From: Nocardia jejuensis NBRC 103114
Lineage (GTDB): Bacteria > Actinomycetota > Actinomycetes > Mycobacteriales > Mycobacteriaceae
Assembly: GCF_001613145.1 (NCBI RefSeq)
Contig: NZ_BDBU01000053.1
Coordinates: forward strand, 1 to 64,000
Direction: 5' to 3'
Length of the DNA stretch: 64,000 nucleotides
Shown: positions 44,438 through 53,174 of the stretch, one piece after another
Numbering within the stretch: position 1 is the first letter of the stretch
How the letters are laid out: the number at the start of each line of letters is the position of its first letter
The notes under the pieces: model-generated
What the model was told of the DNA's origin: nothing
Databases searched by the model: none
The model's input: only the letters and a program-made list of their open reading frames with translations
Made by a program: the position numbers and the translations under genes

Positions 44438-44450
44438 TTAGCTTTGCTAA
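44438..44450. promoter_or_regulatory. small palindrome upstream of car
   Basis: TTAGCTTTGCTAA has 5-bp arms around a TTT centre, about 75-85 bp before the car start, in an AT-rich patch of an otherwise GC-rich region. It is a plausible operator or part of the promoter. Confidence 0.35.
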
Positions 44451-44621
44451 CCATTTCACGATGGGCCGCCCCCGGACGAATGTCAAGCATCCCACGTCCC
44501 ACCGGGTCGAATCCCGCTGAGACGGACCATTACCCCGGTAAATGCGGAGCATCGCGCGTGAGTGTCGAATCGTTGCGCCGCTCGCCCGCGGTCCGTCTCG
44601 CGCAGATGATAGGAATGGCTG

Positions 44622-45014
44622 ATGAGCGCTGACGACGACGCACGGGTGATCGAGCTGGCGGGGAAGATCTTCGACCTCGCCCGCAACGGCGACGCCGCCG
44701 GGCTGGCCTCCTACGTGGACGCCGGCGTGCCGGTGAATCTGACCAACGAGCGTGGCGACACGCTGCTGATGCTGGCGGCGTACTACGGGCACAGCGACGC
44801 GGTGGCGGTGCTGCTCGAGCGCGGGGCCGACGCCAACGGACCCGAGGACGCCGGAGCCACGCCGCTGGCGGGCGCGGTGTTCAAGGGCGACGAGAAGGTC
44901 GTGCGACTGCTGCTGGCCGCGGGCGCGGATCCGGATGCGGGCAATCCGTCCGCACGGGACTCCGCGACCATGTTCGAGCGGACCGAACTGCTGAAGTTCT
45001 TCTCACCTTCCTGA
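44622..45014 (+). CDS. ankyrin-repeat protein
   Basis: The 130-residue cytosolic protein is made of about three ankyrin repeats: NERGDTLLMLAAYYGHSDAV, DAGATPLAGAVFKGDEKVVR and the flanking half repeats with LLERGADAN and LLLAAGADPD. It presumably mediates protein-protein contacts. It is divergent from car; its ATG at 44622 follows AGGAATGG. Similar small ankyrin proteins are common in actinobacteria. Confidence 0.92.
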   Translation: MSADDDARVIELAGKIFDLARNGDAAGLASYVDAGVPVNLTNERGDTLLMLAAYYGHSDAVAVLLERGADANGPEDAGATPLAGAVFKGDEKVVRLLLAAGADPDAGNPSARDSATMFERTELLKFFSPS

Positions 45015-45097
45015 GGCGCCGCGTGCCCTCCCGGACGCGGAATTTTCCTGTGGCAAGGTCGGTTGGCGGTGACGGACACCGCGACGGGAGAGGACCT

Positions 45098-45508
45098 ATG
45101 AACGACTTCAATACGGGTGTGATCGAGGAGTTCCGGGCCAACGAGGGCCGGGTCGGCGGCATGTTCGAGGGCAACCCGAACATGGTGGTCATCACGACCG
45201 TCGGCGCGAAATCCGGGCGCGAGATCACCAATCCGCTGGTGTGCCTGCCCGACGGCGATCGGATCGTGCTGATCGCCTCCAACGGCGGCGCGGACAAGAA
45301 CCCCGCCTGGTATCACAATCTGCGGGCAAATCCGGAGTTCACCGTCGAGACGGGCACCGAAACCTACCGCGCCGAAGCCGAATTCATCACCGGCGAGGAG
45401 CGCGATCGGCTCTACGCCCGGATGGTGGAGATCATGCCGGGGTTCGGTGACTACGAGCGCGCCACCACCCGTGTGATCCCGGTGATCGCCGCCAACCGCA
45501 TCGCCTGA
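45098..45508 (+). CDS. Ddn-type deazaflavin-dependent nitroreductase family protein
   Basis: The 136-residue protein starts at ATG 45098, after GGGAGAGGA. It has the family blocks VVITTVGAKSGREITNPLVC, LIASNGGADKNPAWYHNL and YERATTRVIPVI. Like the paralogue at 14787-15242 it would bind F420 near NPAWY and reduce an unknown acceptor. It lies 83 bp downstream of the ankyrin gene and may be co-transcribed. Confidence 0.9.
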   Translation: MNDFNTGVIEEFRANEGRVGGMFEGNPNMVVITTVGAKSGREITNPLVCLPDGDRIVLIASNGGADKNPAWYHNLRANPEFTVETGTETYRAEAEFITGEERDRLYARMVEIMPGFGDYERATTRVIPVIAANRIA

Positions 45509-45652
45509 GATCGTCGGCCCGGCCGGGGTCGGAGCTGCCGCGGGCAGCGCGGTCCCGGACCGAAGCCGACCGCCCGCCGCCGGATGCCGGTGGTCACCTC
45601 TATCGTTGCTGTCCGTCGGGAACAGGCGCGGACAACAGGAGCGGGTCGGGTC

Positions 45653-46948
45653 ATGGGTAAGAATCGGCGGCACAAGGCGGCGGCGCAGGCGCGTCGGACG
45701 GCTGCCGACCACGGGCCCGAATTCGCCGCGCTCATGGACGCCGCGACTGCCGCCGAGCCGGCGCACGCGATACTCATGGGCGCACTGGAGTCTTCGCGCG
45801 GAAACACCCGCGCCGCACGGCATTTCGCTGATGCGCTGATTCGGGACGGGGTGTTCACGCCGATTCTCGAGGAAGGCGCGCAGGAGGCGGCGCTGCAGGT
45901 ACTGGCCGCCGTGTACAAGAACGGCTGGCTGCCCGAGGACATCCACCAGGCTGCCGCCCGGAACCTCGACGCGTTCGCGGTCGGCTATCTGACCGACATG
46001 ATGGCCGTGCACATCGCACACTTCGCACCCGACACGATCGACCCGACGTGGCAGGTCCAGCTCGAGCAGCTCGGCGCGACCCGCTGGTGGTCCACGGGCG
46101 ATCCGCATCTGCGCCAGTGGGCGGCGAAGCAGCTGCTGATCCCGGCCGAGGCGCTCACGACCGTCGTCGAGGCGGTGGGGCTGCTGTTCCGGTTGCCGAA
46201 GATGCAGCTCATCCGGCCGCTGCCCGGTGACGCGCGACCGCACGCGGTATCGCATCACGCGGTCGATGAGAAGGTGCTCGGCAAGGTGCGCGGGCTGCTC
46301 GCCAAGGCCGAGTCGACGGCGTTCCCGGAGGAGGCCGAAACCCTCTCCGCCAAGGCCCAGGAACTCATGACCAAGTACGCCATCGACCGCGTGCTGCTCG
46401 ATGCCGACGCCCGCGACCCGGATCTGCCCGGGGCGCGCAGGCTGTGGCTCGAGACGCCGTACGTCGACGCCAAGGCGCTGCTGGTGGATGTGGTCGCCCA
46501 GGCCAACCGCTGCCGCGCCATCTTCTCCGCCGAATGGGGTTTCGTCGCGATCGTCGGCGACGACGCCGATCTCGACGCTGTCGAACTGCTGACCACCTCG
46601 TTGCTGGTGCAGGCGACCCGGGCGATGATCGCGAGCGGCAACGACGCCGCACGCAGCGCCGAGGCGCGCAGCCGCTCGTTCCGCAAATCGTTCCTGATCG
46701 CCTATGCCACCCGCATCGGTGAGCGACTGGCGCTGGCCAACGAGGCCACCATCGCGAAATCCGCCGAGCCCGAACGCCTGTTGCCGGTGCTGGCCTCGCA
46801 TCAGCTCGCGGTCGACAACGCCTTCGACACCCTGTTCCCGACGGTGAAGTCGTCCCGGATCTCCGCGGGTAGCGCCGAGGGCTGGCAGGCCGGGCAGGCG
46901 GCGGCGGACCGCGCTCAGCTCGGAGCTCGCCGACCGATCGACAGATAG
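45653..46948 (+). CDS. DUF2786-domain protein
   Basis: The 431-residue protein starts at ATG 45653. A basic N-terminus (KNRRHKAAAQARR) is followed by a helical region and the DUF2786 motif around KVRGLLAKAESTAFPEEAETLSAKAQELMTKYAID (residues 221-255). DUF2786 is found in phage and bacterial proteins of unknown role, sometimes with metal-dependent peptidase-like neighbours. No catalytic HExxH was seen. It overlaps the convergent gene by 34 bp. Confidence 0.8.
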   Translation: MGKNRRHKAAAQARRTAADHGPEFAALMDAATAAEPAHAILMGALESSRGNTRAARHFADALIRDGVFTPILEEGAQEAALQVLAAVYKNGWLPEDIHQAAARNLDAFAVGYLTDMMAVHIAHFAPDTIDPTWQVQLEQLGATRWWSTGDPHLRQWAAKQLLIPAEALTTVVEAVGLLFRLPKMQLIRPLPGDARPHAVSHHAVDEKVLGKVRGLLAKAESTAFPEEAETLSAKAQELMTKYAIDRVLLDADARDPDLPGARRLWLETPYVDAKALLVDVVAQANRCRAIFSAEWGFVAIVGDDADLDAVELLTTSLLVQATRAMIASGNDAARSAEARSRSFRKSFLIAYATRIGERLALANEATIAKSAEPERLLPVLASHQLAVDNAFDTLFPTVKSSRISAGSAEGWQAGQAAADRAQLGARRPIDR

Positions 46949-47493
46949 AGCGGCCGAGCCAGTTCCGCGAGGCTCAGGACGATCAGGAACCACCCGGCCA
47001 GGCCGGCCAGGTCGGTCAGTCTCTCGACTGGGCAGGTGATCATGTAGATGCCGGCCACGGTCGCCAGCACGCCCACCACCCCCTGCCAGAATCGGCCCGG
47101 TAGATCACTTTCCAGGAACACGGCCACCAGCATGCCGAGCCCCCGGAAGACCCAGAACACGCCGATCCACAGCGCCAGCAACAATGTCGAGGCGAGTTCG
47201 TGCCGGAAGCAGACCACCGCCAGCACGAGGGTGAGGATCGCCCCGATCAGCGCGAGCGCCCGCGCCACGAAATCGCGTTCGACCACCACCGCCAGGAACA
47301 GGTGCGCGCCACCGGACATGGCGAGGTAGGCGCCGAAGAGCCTGCCCACCACCGTGACGGTCGGCGCGGGCCAGAGCACGATCAGGACTCCGAACACCAG
47401 GGAGGCCACGGCGAGTGGGGAGAGGAGTCGTCCCAGATCGGGCGCGGGCGCAGCGAGCGATCCAGGGGCGGTTTGCTCGAAGTTGCCTGCCAT
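46915..47493 (-). CDS. HdeD/DUF308-family membrane protein
   Basis: The 192-residue protein has six transmembrane helices in the HdeD pattern (LAVASLVFGVLIVLWPAPTV; GAYLAMSGGAHLFLAVVV; ALALIGAILTLVLAVVCF; LLLALWIGVFWVFRGLGML; and two more). HdeD helps enterobacteria in acid stress; the actinobacterial versions have no proven role. It overlaps the convergent DUF2786 gene at its 3' end. Confidence 0.87.
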   Translation of the reverse strand: MAGNFEQTAPGSLAAPAPDLGRLLSPLAVASLVFGVLIVLWPAPTVTVVGRLFGAYLAMSGGAHLFLAVVVERDFVARALALIGAILTLVLAVVCFRHELASTLLLALWIGVFWVFRGLGMLVAVFLESDLPGRFWQGVVGVLATVAGIYMITCPVERLTDLAGLAGWFLIVLSLAELARPLYLSIGRRAPS

Positions 47494-47902
47494 TGATGGA
47501 GAGTAACGAAAAGGCAGGTCGATTCGGGCCGATCACAACGATGAATGTTCGTATCGTGACGGATATCCACCAGGGATTACACCGGCCGGTACCCGCACCG
47601 ACGCGTGGCGACACTGACCAGAACGAGCCCGAAAGCGGATGTCGCCGAATCCGTTCCACGGCGGTGTCGCCGCCGAAGAAGTTGATCGCCGGCCGGAAAG
47701 GCGGCACTGGAACGGAATTGCCAAATAATTGCCATGAGCTTGAGAGGCTCGCCCGACCAGCACATACGGGGCGTCGTCGAATTCGGCACTTGTGTGTGAC
47801 TTGGATTACCACTTATCGTGGAACGTGTTGCACCACATCGCCGTGGTCGCGGAGTCGTCCGCTGTGAGCTGGTGCATCGCGCTCAACGATGAGGAGGCGA
47901 CG
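47494..47902. other. 409-bp divergent intergenic region
   Basis: This holds the promoters of the HdeD-like (minus) and AurF-like (plus) genes. Part of it (47700-47830) is less GC-rich and includes a small CCAC-TTATC-GTGG repeat near 47810. No supported coding sequence was seen. Confidence 0.5.
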
Positions 47903-48901
47903 ATGGCTCTTTCGACCACACCGGACACCGCGACCAGCGGGCAGGACTACCACGATGTCCTGCTGACTCTCTCCGAAGGGTCGGTGCAGCGCCACTTCGA
48001 CCCCTACCTCGATATTCCTTGGGACGCACCGGAATTCGCGATCGACCGGAACGATCCGCGCTGGGTGCTCGCGCCGGAGATCGATCCGCTCGGTGCGACG
48101 GACTGGTATCGGAGCCTGCCGCTCGAGCGGCAGATAGAGATCGGGCGGTGGCGCATCGCCAATTCCATCAAGGTCGGAGCGGCCTTCGAGAGCGTGCTGA
48201 TCCGCGGAATGATGCAGTACATCATGCAGCTGCCGAACAACTCGCCCGAGTTCCGGTACTGCCTGCACGAGATGACCGAAGAGTGCAATCACATTCAGAT
48301 GTTCCAGGAGCTGGTCAATCGGATCGGCGATGACGTGCCGGGGATGCGGCCGATCTTCCGGGCGCTGTCCCCGCTCATCGGCGTCGCGGGCGGGTACGCG
48401 TGGGCGATCCTGTTCATCGGGATCCTCGGCGGCGAGGAGCCGATCGACCACTATCAGAAGGCGATCATCCGCGAGGGAGCGCACCTGCCGCCGGCGGTGG
48501 TGCGCTGCATGGAGATTCATATCGCCGAGGAGGCACGGCACATCTCCTTCGCCAACGAATTCCTCAAAGAGCATGTGCCCGCGATGAACACGGTCTATCG
48601 AACCGTGTGCGGCCTGGCCTTCCCCCTCGCCATGCGATGGCTCGCGGGCGAGATCATGGCTCCCCCACCGTCGTTCGCGCGGACGTTCGACATTCCGCGC
48701 AGCGTGATCAAGGAGGCCTTCTGGGAAGCGCCGTCCTCACGCAAGATCCTGTCGGGATACTTCGGTGATATGCGCAAGCTGGCCGGCGACATGGGGCTGA
48801 TGAATCCGGTGACGCGGACGCTGTGGAAGGTGCTGCACGTGGACGGCGACGAGTCCCGCTACCGCAGCGAGCCCGAGCGGCGCACCACCCACGCGGCCTG
48901 A
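47903..48901 (+). CDS. AurF-like di-iron oxygenase
   Basis: The 332-residue protein starts at ATG 47903, after GAGGAGG. It matches the AurF/CmlI family of ferritin-like di-iron N-oxygenases. Likely iron ligands are Glu96, Glu127 and His130 (TEECNHIQMF), Glu191, and His206, Glu210 and His213 (EIHIAEEARHIS); the last three keep the 4- and 3-residue spacing of AurF. The family oxidises aryl amines to nitro groups, among other reactions. No biosynthetic cluster surrounds it. Confidence 0.88.
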   Translation: MALSTTPDTATSGQDYHDVLLTLSEGSVQRHFDPYLDIPWDAPEFAIDRNDPRWVLAPEIDPLGATDWYRSLPLERQIEIGRWRIANSIKVGAAFESVLIRGMMQYIMQLPNNSPEFRYCLHEMTEECNHIQMFQELVNRIGDDVPGMRPIFRALSPLIGVAGGYAWAILFIGILGGEEPIDHYQKAIIREGAHLPPAVVRCMEIHIAEEARHISFANEFLKEHVPAMNTVYRTVCGLAFPLAMRWLAGEIMAPPPSFARTFDIPRSVIKEAFWEAPSSRKILSGYFGDMRKLAGDMGLMNPVTRTLWKVLHVDGDESRYRSEPERRTTHAA

Positions 48902-49134
48902 GCCGGTGTCCGGGGGCCGGGTTCGCCTCGGGTGAGCCCGGTCCGCGCCGTTCGGCCGTGTTCACCCCACGCCCGGTGCCGACCTTCGGACCCGCGGGCC
49001 GAGCGCACCCGCGTGAGCTGGGCCTACCGGGTCGGTTCCGATGACCGGACTGCCCGGCGCAGCGCCGTGGACCACGAGGCACTATGGCGGGGCACGGTGA
49101 CATCACCGGGCTCGGTCATGGCGCAGGAGGTTCG

Positions 49135-50019
49135 GTGTCGGTACGCATGGGGATCAGCACCCCGGTGGTCCTGGAGATCCCGGGGCGCTCGGCCGAGTGG
49201 GAGCGCACGGCCGGGATCGCGGAGATCGCGCGCATCGCCGAGACCGCCGATCGGCTCGGCTTCGACCATGTCACGTGCAGTGAGCATGTGGCGCTGGCGA
49301 CGACCACGACCTCGGGCATGCTGGGCGGATCGCGGGGAACGCGGTACTGGGATCCGCTCGCGACGCTGTCCTATCTGGCCGCGCGTACCGAGCGAATTCG
49401 ACTGTGCCCCAGCGTTCTCGTGCTCGGCTACCACCATCCGCTGGCGATAGCCAAGAGATACGGAACGCTGGACACGATGAGTGGCGGCCGCGTGGTGCTC
49501 GGCGTCGGAGTCGGTACGGCGCGTGAGGAATTCGACCTGCTCGGCGCGTCGTTCTCCGATCGCGGGCGACGGGCCGACGACGCGATCGCGGCGCTGCGGG
49601 CGGCATGGGGTCGGCGCGAGCCCGAATTCAGCGGCCGCTACTACGAATTCAGCGGAATGGTGGTCGATCCGCATGCGGTGCGTGAGCGTGCCCCGATCTG
49701 GGTCGGCGGCATCAGCGACGCCGCACTCCACCGGGCCCTGACCCTCGGCGACGGCTGGATCCCCGCCGCGGTCGCACCCGAGACGCTGCGTGCGCGTCTC
49801 GCCGACCACGACCTGCCGCCGGAGTTCGACGTGGTGGTCGGCACCGCCGAGGCACTGGATCCGATCCAGGATCTCGCGTGTGCCGAGCAGATCATCGAGA
49901 GACTGGCCGACGCGGGATCGACGATCGTCCAGCCCCGGATACGGCACAAGTCGCTGGGGCACTACCTGGAACAGCTCGACGCGCTGTCCCGGCTGAGCTG
50001 CTTCGCGCGTTCGACCTGA
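49135..50019 (+). CDS. LLM-class F420-dependent oxidoreductase
   Basis: The protein has about 294 residues. GTG 49135 follows GGAGG closely; ATG 49147 is an alternative. It has the luciferase-like TIM barrel: ETADRLGFDHVTCSEHV, GTRYWDPLATLSYLAARTER, SGGRVVLGVGVGTAREEF and APIWVGGISDAALHRAL. Such enzymes use F420 (or FMN) for hydride transfer to varied substrates. It ends 29 bp before the end of the convergent mce operon. Confidence 0.9.
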   Translation: MSVRMGISTPVVLEIPGRSAEWERTAGIAEIARIAETADRLGFDHVTCSEHVALATTTTSGMLGGSRGTRYWDPLATLSYLAARTERIRLCPSVLVLGYHHPLAIAKRYGTLDTMSGGRVVLGVGVGTAREEFDLLGASFSDRGRRADDAIAALRAAWGRREPEFSGRYYEFSGMVVDPHAVRERAPIWVGGISDAALHRALTLGDGWIPAAVAPETLRARLADHDLPPEFDVVVGTAEALDPIQDLACAEQIIERLADAGSTIVQPRIRHKSLGHYLEQLDALSRLSCFARST

Positions 50020-50048
50020 CCCGGCCGATCACACGGTCCCGACGTCGC

Positions 50049-50804
50049 TCACTTGGGTGAGGTGGCCGGTTTCGGGATCTGAGGTGAGTCGACCTTGTCC
50101 ACCAACCAGCGGCCCTCGGTCTGCTTCAGGGTCAGTCCGACCGTCAGTTGGCCGGCGCGGGGCTGGCCCGAGGTGCCCGCGCTGGTTATGGTCTGGTTGA
50201 TCGCGACCAGGGCTTTGGCGGTGCCGGGCGCGAAAGACTGTATGCCGCACTGGACGTCGGTGGCCTTGGAGGTGACCTGGCCCTGGATGAGGACCTCGCG
50301 CAGATCTTTGCTGGTGCTGTCGAACTCCTCTTTCCAATTGCCGGTCGCGCCCGCGAGCACCGTGCGGAAGTAGCCGTCGATGTCCTTGGCGTCATAGGTG
50401 GCCAGGACCGGTGCGTAGGCACAGGCCGCCTGCAATGCTTCGGCGCGAGCGTCCTCACGGTCGGTGAGGTCACCCGCCCGCAGCACGAAATGCGTTGTCA
50501 CACCGGCGGCTACCAGGCACACCGCGACCGCGCCGACGACAACGGCGTGCCCGCGCAGCCACGCCCCCGCGCCACGAATACGCGATGGCGAACCGGGATC
50601 CGTCGAGGCGGCGGACGGGTCGGACGCCGCAGCCGCGGCGGCCCGACCCGTCGCGTCGGAGTCGTCGAGGACTTCAGCTCGCGCGGGCTCCGACGGGGTG
50701 TCGGTCGCGGCGGTGTCCGAGGGGGGTGTTCCGGGATCCGACTTGACGAGTTCTATTGGTGCGGAAGCTGTTTCGCTGTGATCGGTGGTGGATTTGTCGG
50801 TCAT
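50049..50804 (-). CDS. Mce-associated membrane protein
   Basis: The 251-residue protein starts at ATG 50804. An acidic, disordered N-terminal 100 residues precedes one transmembrane helix (AVVVGAVAVCLVAAGVTTHFV) and an outside domain with RTVLAGATGNWKEEFDSTS and VGLTLKQTEGRWLVDKVDS. This is the usual Mas/Mam protein encoded after mceF, thought to steady the Mce transport complex. A 31-bp gap separates it from mceF. It is the last gene of the operon. Confidence 0.9.
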   Translation of the reverse strand: MTDKSTTDHSETASAPIELVKSDPGTPPSDTAATDTPSEPARAEVLDDSDATGRAAAAAASDPSAASTDPGSPSRIRGAGAWLRGHAVVVGAVAVCLVAAGVTTHFVLRAGDLTDREDARAEALQAACAYAPVLATYDAKDIDGYFRTVLAGATGNWKEEFDSTSKDLREVLIQGQVTSKATDVQCGIQSFAPGTAKALVAINQTITSAGTSGQPRAGQLTVGLTLKQTEGRWLVDKVDSPQIPKPATSPK

Positions 50805-50835
50805 GTCGAAGGCTCCGATGAGGTAGGGGTTCGGG

Positions 50836-52095
50836 TCAGCGGCCCGGCAGGGGGACCGATTGTTCGTTGCCCGTGACATCGGGTGGGCGGGATGCGCCGT
50901 TGTCGGGGATGTCGGGGCGGGGGGCGTTGGCGGAGCCGCGGGTCTGGAGGCTGGGATCGCCGGTGAGGCAGTAGTTGTAGAGGCTGACGCGACCGTCGGA
51001 GACCTGGGACGGGGAGACCGGGATGGTGTCGTATTCGCAGGTGGGGCGGGGCCAGATGTCCAGGAGAGTGTTGAACGCACCATCGTGGGCCGGGACGCCG
51101 ATGGCCTCGGAACCCGCACGCAGGGCCGGGAACAGCGCGGTCAGCGCGGGGGTGCGCAGGCGTGCGGCGCGGGTGATGGCGATGAAGTTGGTGACGAGAT
51201 TGGTGATGGGGTCGGAGGTTTCGGCGATGACGCCGCCCAGGGTGTCGAGTTGGCCGGGGCCCTGCTCGAGCAGACGGCGGACCTCCTGGTCGGCGGCGGA
51301 CAGTTGCGCGAACAACTCGCCGGAGCCGCGCACCAGGGTGGTGAGATCCGGTTGCGCGTGGCTGGTGGTCTCCGCGATCACCGACAGATTCGCGATCAAC
51401 TGCCGGGTCTGGGGCAGCAGTTCGGTGAGTCCCGACATGGCGTGACTGAGTCCGCTGATCACATTGCGGAGCTTGTCCGGTCCGTCGGCCAGCGCCTTGT
51501 CCAGTTCGTTCACGATGACGGTCAGGCGTTCGGGATTGAGCCCGCCGATCAGGCCGCCGGTATTGGTCAGGAACGATTCGATGCTGACCGGGGTGCTGAC
51601 CCGGGCGGCGTCGATGACGGACCCGTCCGAGAGGAATGGGCCCGAACCGGTGTCGGGGCGGAAGTCCAGGAACTGCTCCCCCGCCGCCGAGAGCCGCTGC
51701 ACCACTACCGCGCTGCCGGTGGAAATCTGTGTGCCGGAATCGATGTCGAGTACCGCGAGCACACCGCTGTCGGCCAGGTCCACCGAACGGACGCTGCCCA
51801 CTCGGGAGCCCCGGAAGGTGACGTCGTTGTGCGGCAGCAGGCCGCCGGAGACCGGCATCAGCACCCGGACCGCGAAGGTCCGGTGCAGCGGGTTCACCCG
51901 CATGATGTCGAGCACGAGGTAGGCGCTGCCGAGCAGCAGCATGATCACCATGCCCAGGGTGGCCAGGGTCAATCGGCGGCGGCTGGCCCATTCGCCGCCG
52001 CGCACGGCGAGGCTCGCCGCGTGTGCGGTGCCGGTATCCACCAGGCCCAGCGCGCTGAACCTTCCGCGAACCTGCTCGGGGCGCTCGGCGCTCAT
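50836..52095 (-). CDS. mceF: Mce-family protein F
   Basis: The 419-residue protein has a cytosolic N-terminus of about 40 residues, one transmembrane helix (LATLGMVIMLLLGSAYLVLD), the MCE/MlaD domain (FAVRVLMPVSGGLLPHNDVTFRGSRVG region), a helical body that forms part of the hexameric tunnel, and a proline-rich C-terminus. Its position as sixth mce gene defines it as F. Its ATG overlaps the mceE stop by four bases. Confidence 0.94.
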   Translation of the reverse strand: MSAERPEQVRGRFSALGLVDTGTAHAASLAVRGGEWASRRRLTLATLGMVIMLLLGSAYLVLDIMRVNPLHRTFAVRVLMPVSGGLLPHNDVTFRGSRVGSVRSVDLADSGVLAVLDIDSGTQISTGSAVVVQRLSAAGEQFLDFRPDTGSGPFLSDGSVIDAARVSTPVSIESFLTNTGGLIGGLNPERLTVIVNELDKALADGPDKLRNVISGLSHAMSGLTELLPQTRQLIANLSVIAETTSHAQPDLTTLVRGSGELFAQLSAADQEVRRLLEQGPGQLDTLGGVIAETSDPITNLVTNFIAITRAARLRTPALTALFPALRAGSEAIGVPAHDGAFNTLLDIWPRPTCEYDTIPVSPSQVSDGRVSLYNYCLTGDPSLQTRGSANAPRPDIPDNGASRPPDVTGNEQSVPLPGR

Positions 52096-53174
52096 CGCTG
52101 CCCGCCCCGCAGTCGCTCGATCACCCGGGCGAGCACCTGCGCGAGACTGCCGATGAACGCCGGGACATCGGAGCCGTCCGGGAGTCGGCTCCCCTGCGGA
52201 TCGGTGAGCGCACCGACGCTCAGGTACGAAATCTTCGCCGCGACTGCGAGGCTCGTGCCCTCCGTGGTGGCCAGCAGGGACGGATACAGGGTGTGCAGGC
52301 CCTCGAGGGTGCCCGCGAGGTTGTCACCCATCTTGGTGAAGCCCTCCATCAGCTTCTGCACGCTGTCGAACAATCCGAGAAACTGCGGTCCGGTGGTGTC
52401 GGCGAAATCGCCGAGCGCCGCCGCGGTGACCGAGACCTTTCCGGCGAGATCGGCTATGCGCTGGTTGTTTTCGGCGAGTACGCCGATCAGGGGTGGGAAG
52501 GCCTCGGCGGCCTGTCCGAGCTCGGCCTTGCGCTGATTCAGTGTCACGGTCAGGCCGTTCAATCCGACCAGGACGCCGTCGAGCTGGCCGGTCCGCTGAT
52601 CCAGGGCCGAGAGCACCGAGGTGAGTTCGGTCAGCAGATGCGACAGCTGCGGTCCGCGCCCGCCGACCATCGAGTTCATCTCGGTGGTGATGCGCGCGAC
52701 CTGCTCGAGCGCACCGCCACCGAGCAGCATGGCGATGGAGGACATGAGTTCCTCCACCGACGCCCCGGCCGAGGTCTGCTCGCGCGGAATGCTGTCGCCG
52801 TCGCGCAATATCTTCGTGTCGGCGTTCATTTCGGGCAGGGTCAGGGCGATGAAGATATCGCCCAGCGGGGTCGCCTGCCGCAGTTCCGCGCGGGTTCCCG
52901 CGGGCAACTGGATGTCACCCTGGATCTTCAGGTCCACCGTGGCCAGGTAGTCGACGGTGTCGAGCGCGGTGACCAGGCCGACGTCGGTGCCGCCGATCTT
53001 CACGTGCGCGCGTTCGGGCAGGTTGAGCGCATTGTCGAAGACGGCGTGCAGGGTGTAGCCGGACCCGGAGACGCCGGGCTTGGGCAAAGGGACATTGTCG
53101 ACGGTGACGGCGCACCCGGCCAGGGCCGAGGTGGTCAGCACGACCGCTGCCACGCCGGCGAATCGGCGGCTCAT
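52092..53174 (-). CDS. mceE: Mce-family lipoprotein E
   Basis: The 360-residue protein has a lipoprotein signal (GVAAVVLTTSALAGC; the lipobox cysteine is at about residue 21), the MCE domain (YTLHAVFDNALNLPERAHVK; IGGTDVGLV) and a long helical body. This is the lipidated subunit normal for position E (LprK-type). It overlaps mceD and mceF by four bases each. Confidence 0.95.
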   Translation of the reverse strand: MSRRFAGVAAVVLTTSALAGCAVTVDNVPLPKPGVSGSGYTLHAVFDNALNLPERAHVKIGGTDVGLVTALDTVDYLATVDLKIQGDIQLPAGTRAELRQATPLGDIFIALTLPEMNADTKILRDGDSIPREQTSAGASVEELMSSIAMLLGGGALEQVARITTEMNSMVGGRGPQLSHLLTELTSVLSALDQRTGQLDGVLVGLNGLTVTLNQRKAELGQAAEAFPPLIGVLAENNQRIADLAGKVSVTAAALGDFADTTGPQFLGLFDSVQKLMEGFTKMGDNLAGTLEGLHTLYPSLLATTEGTSLAVAAKISYLSVGALTDPQGSRLPDGSDVPAFIGSLAQVLARVIERLRGGQR

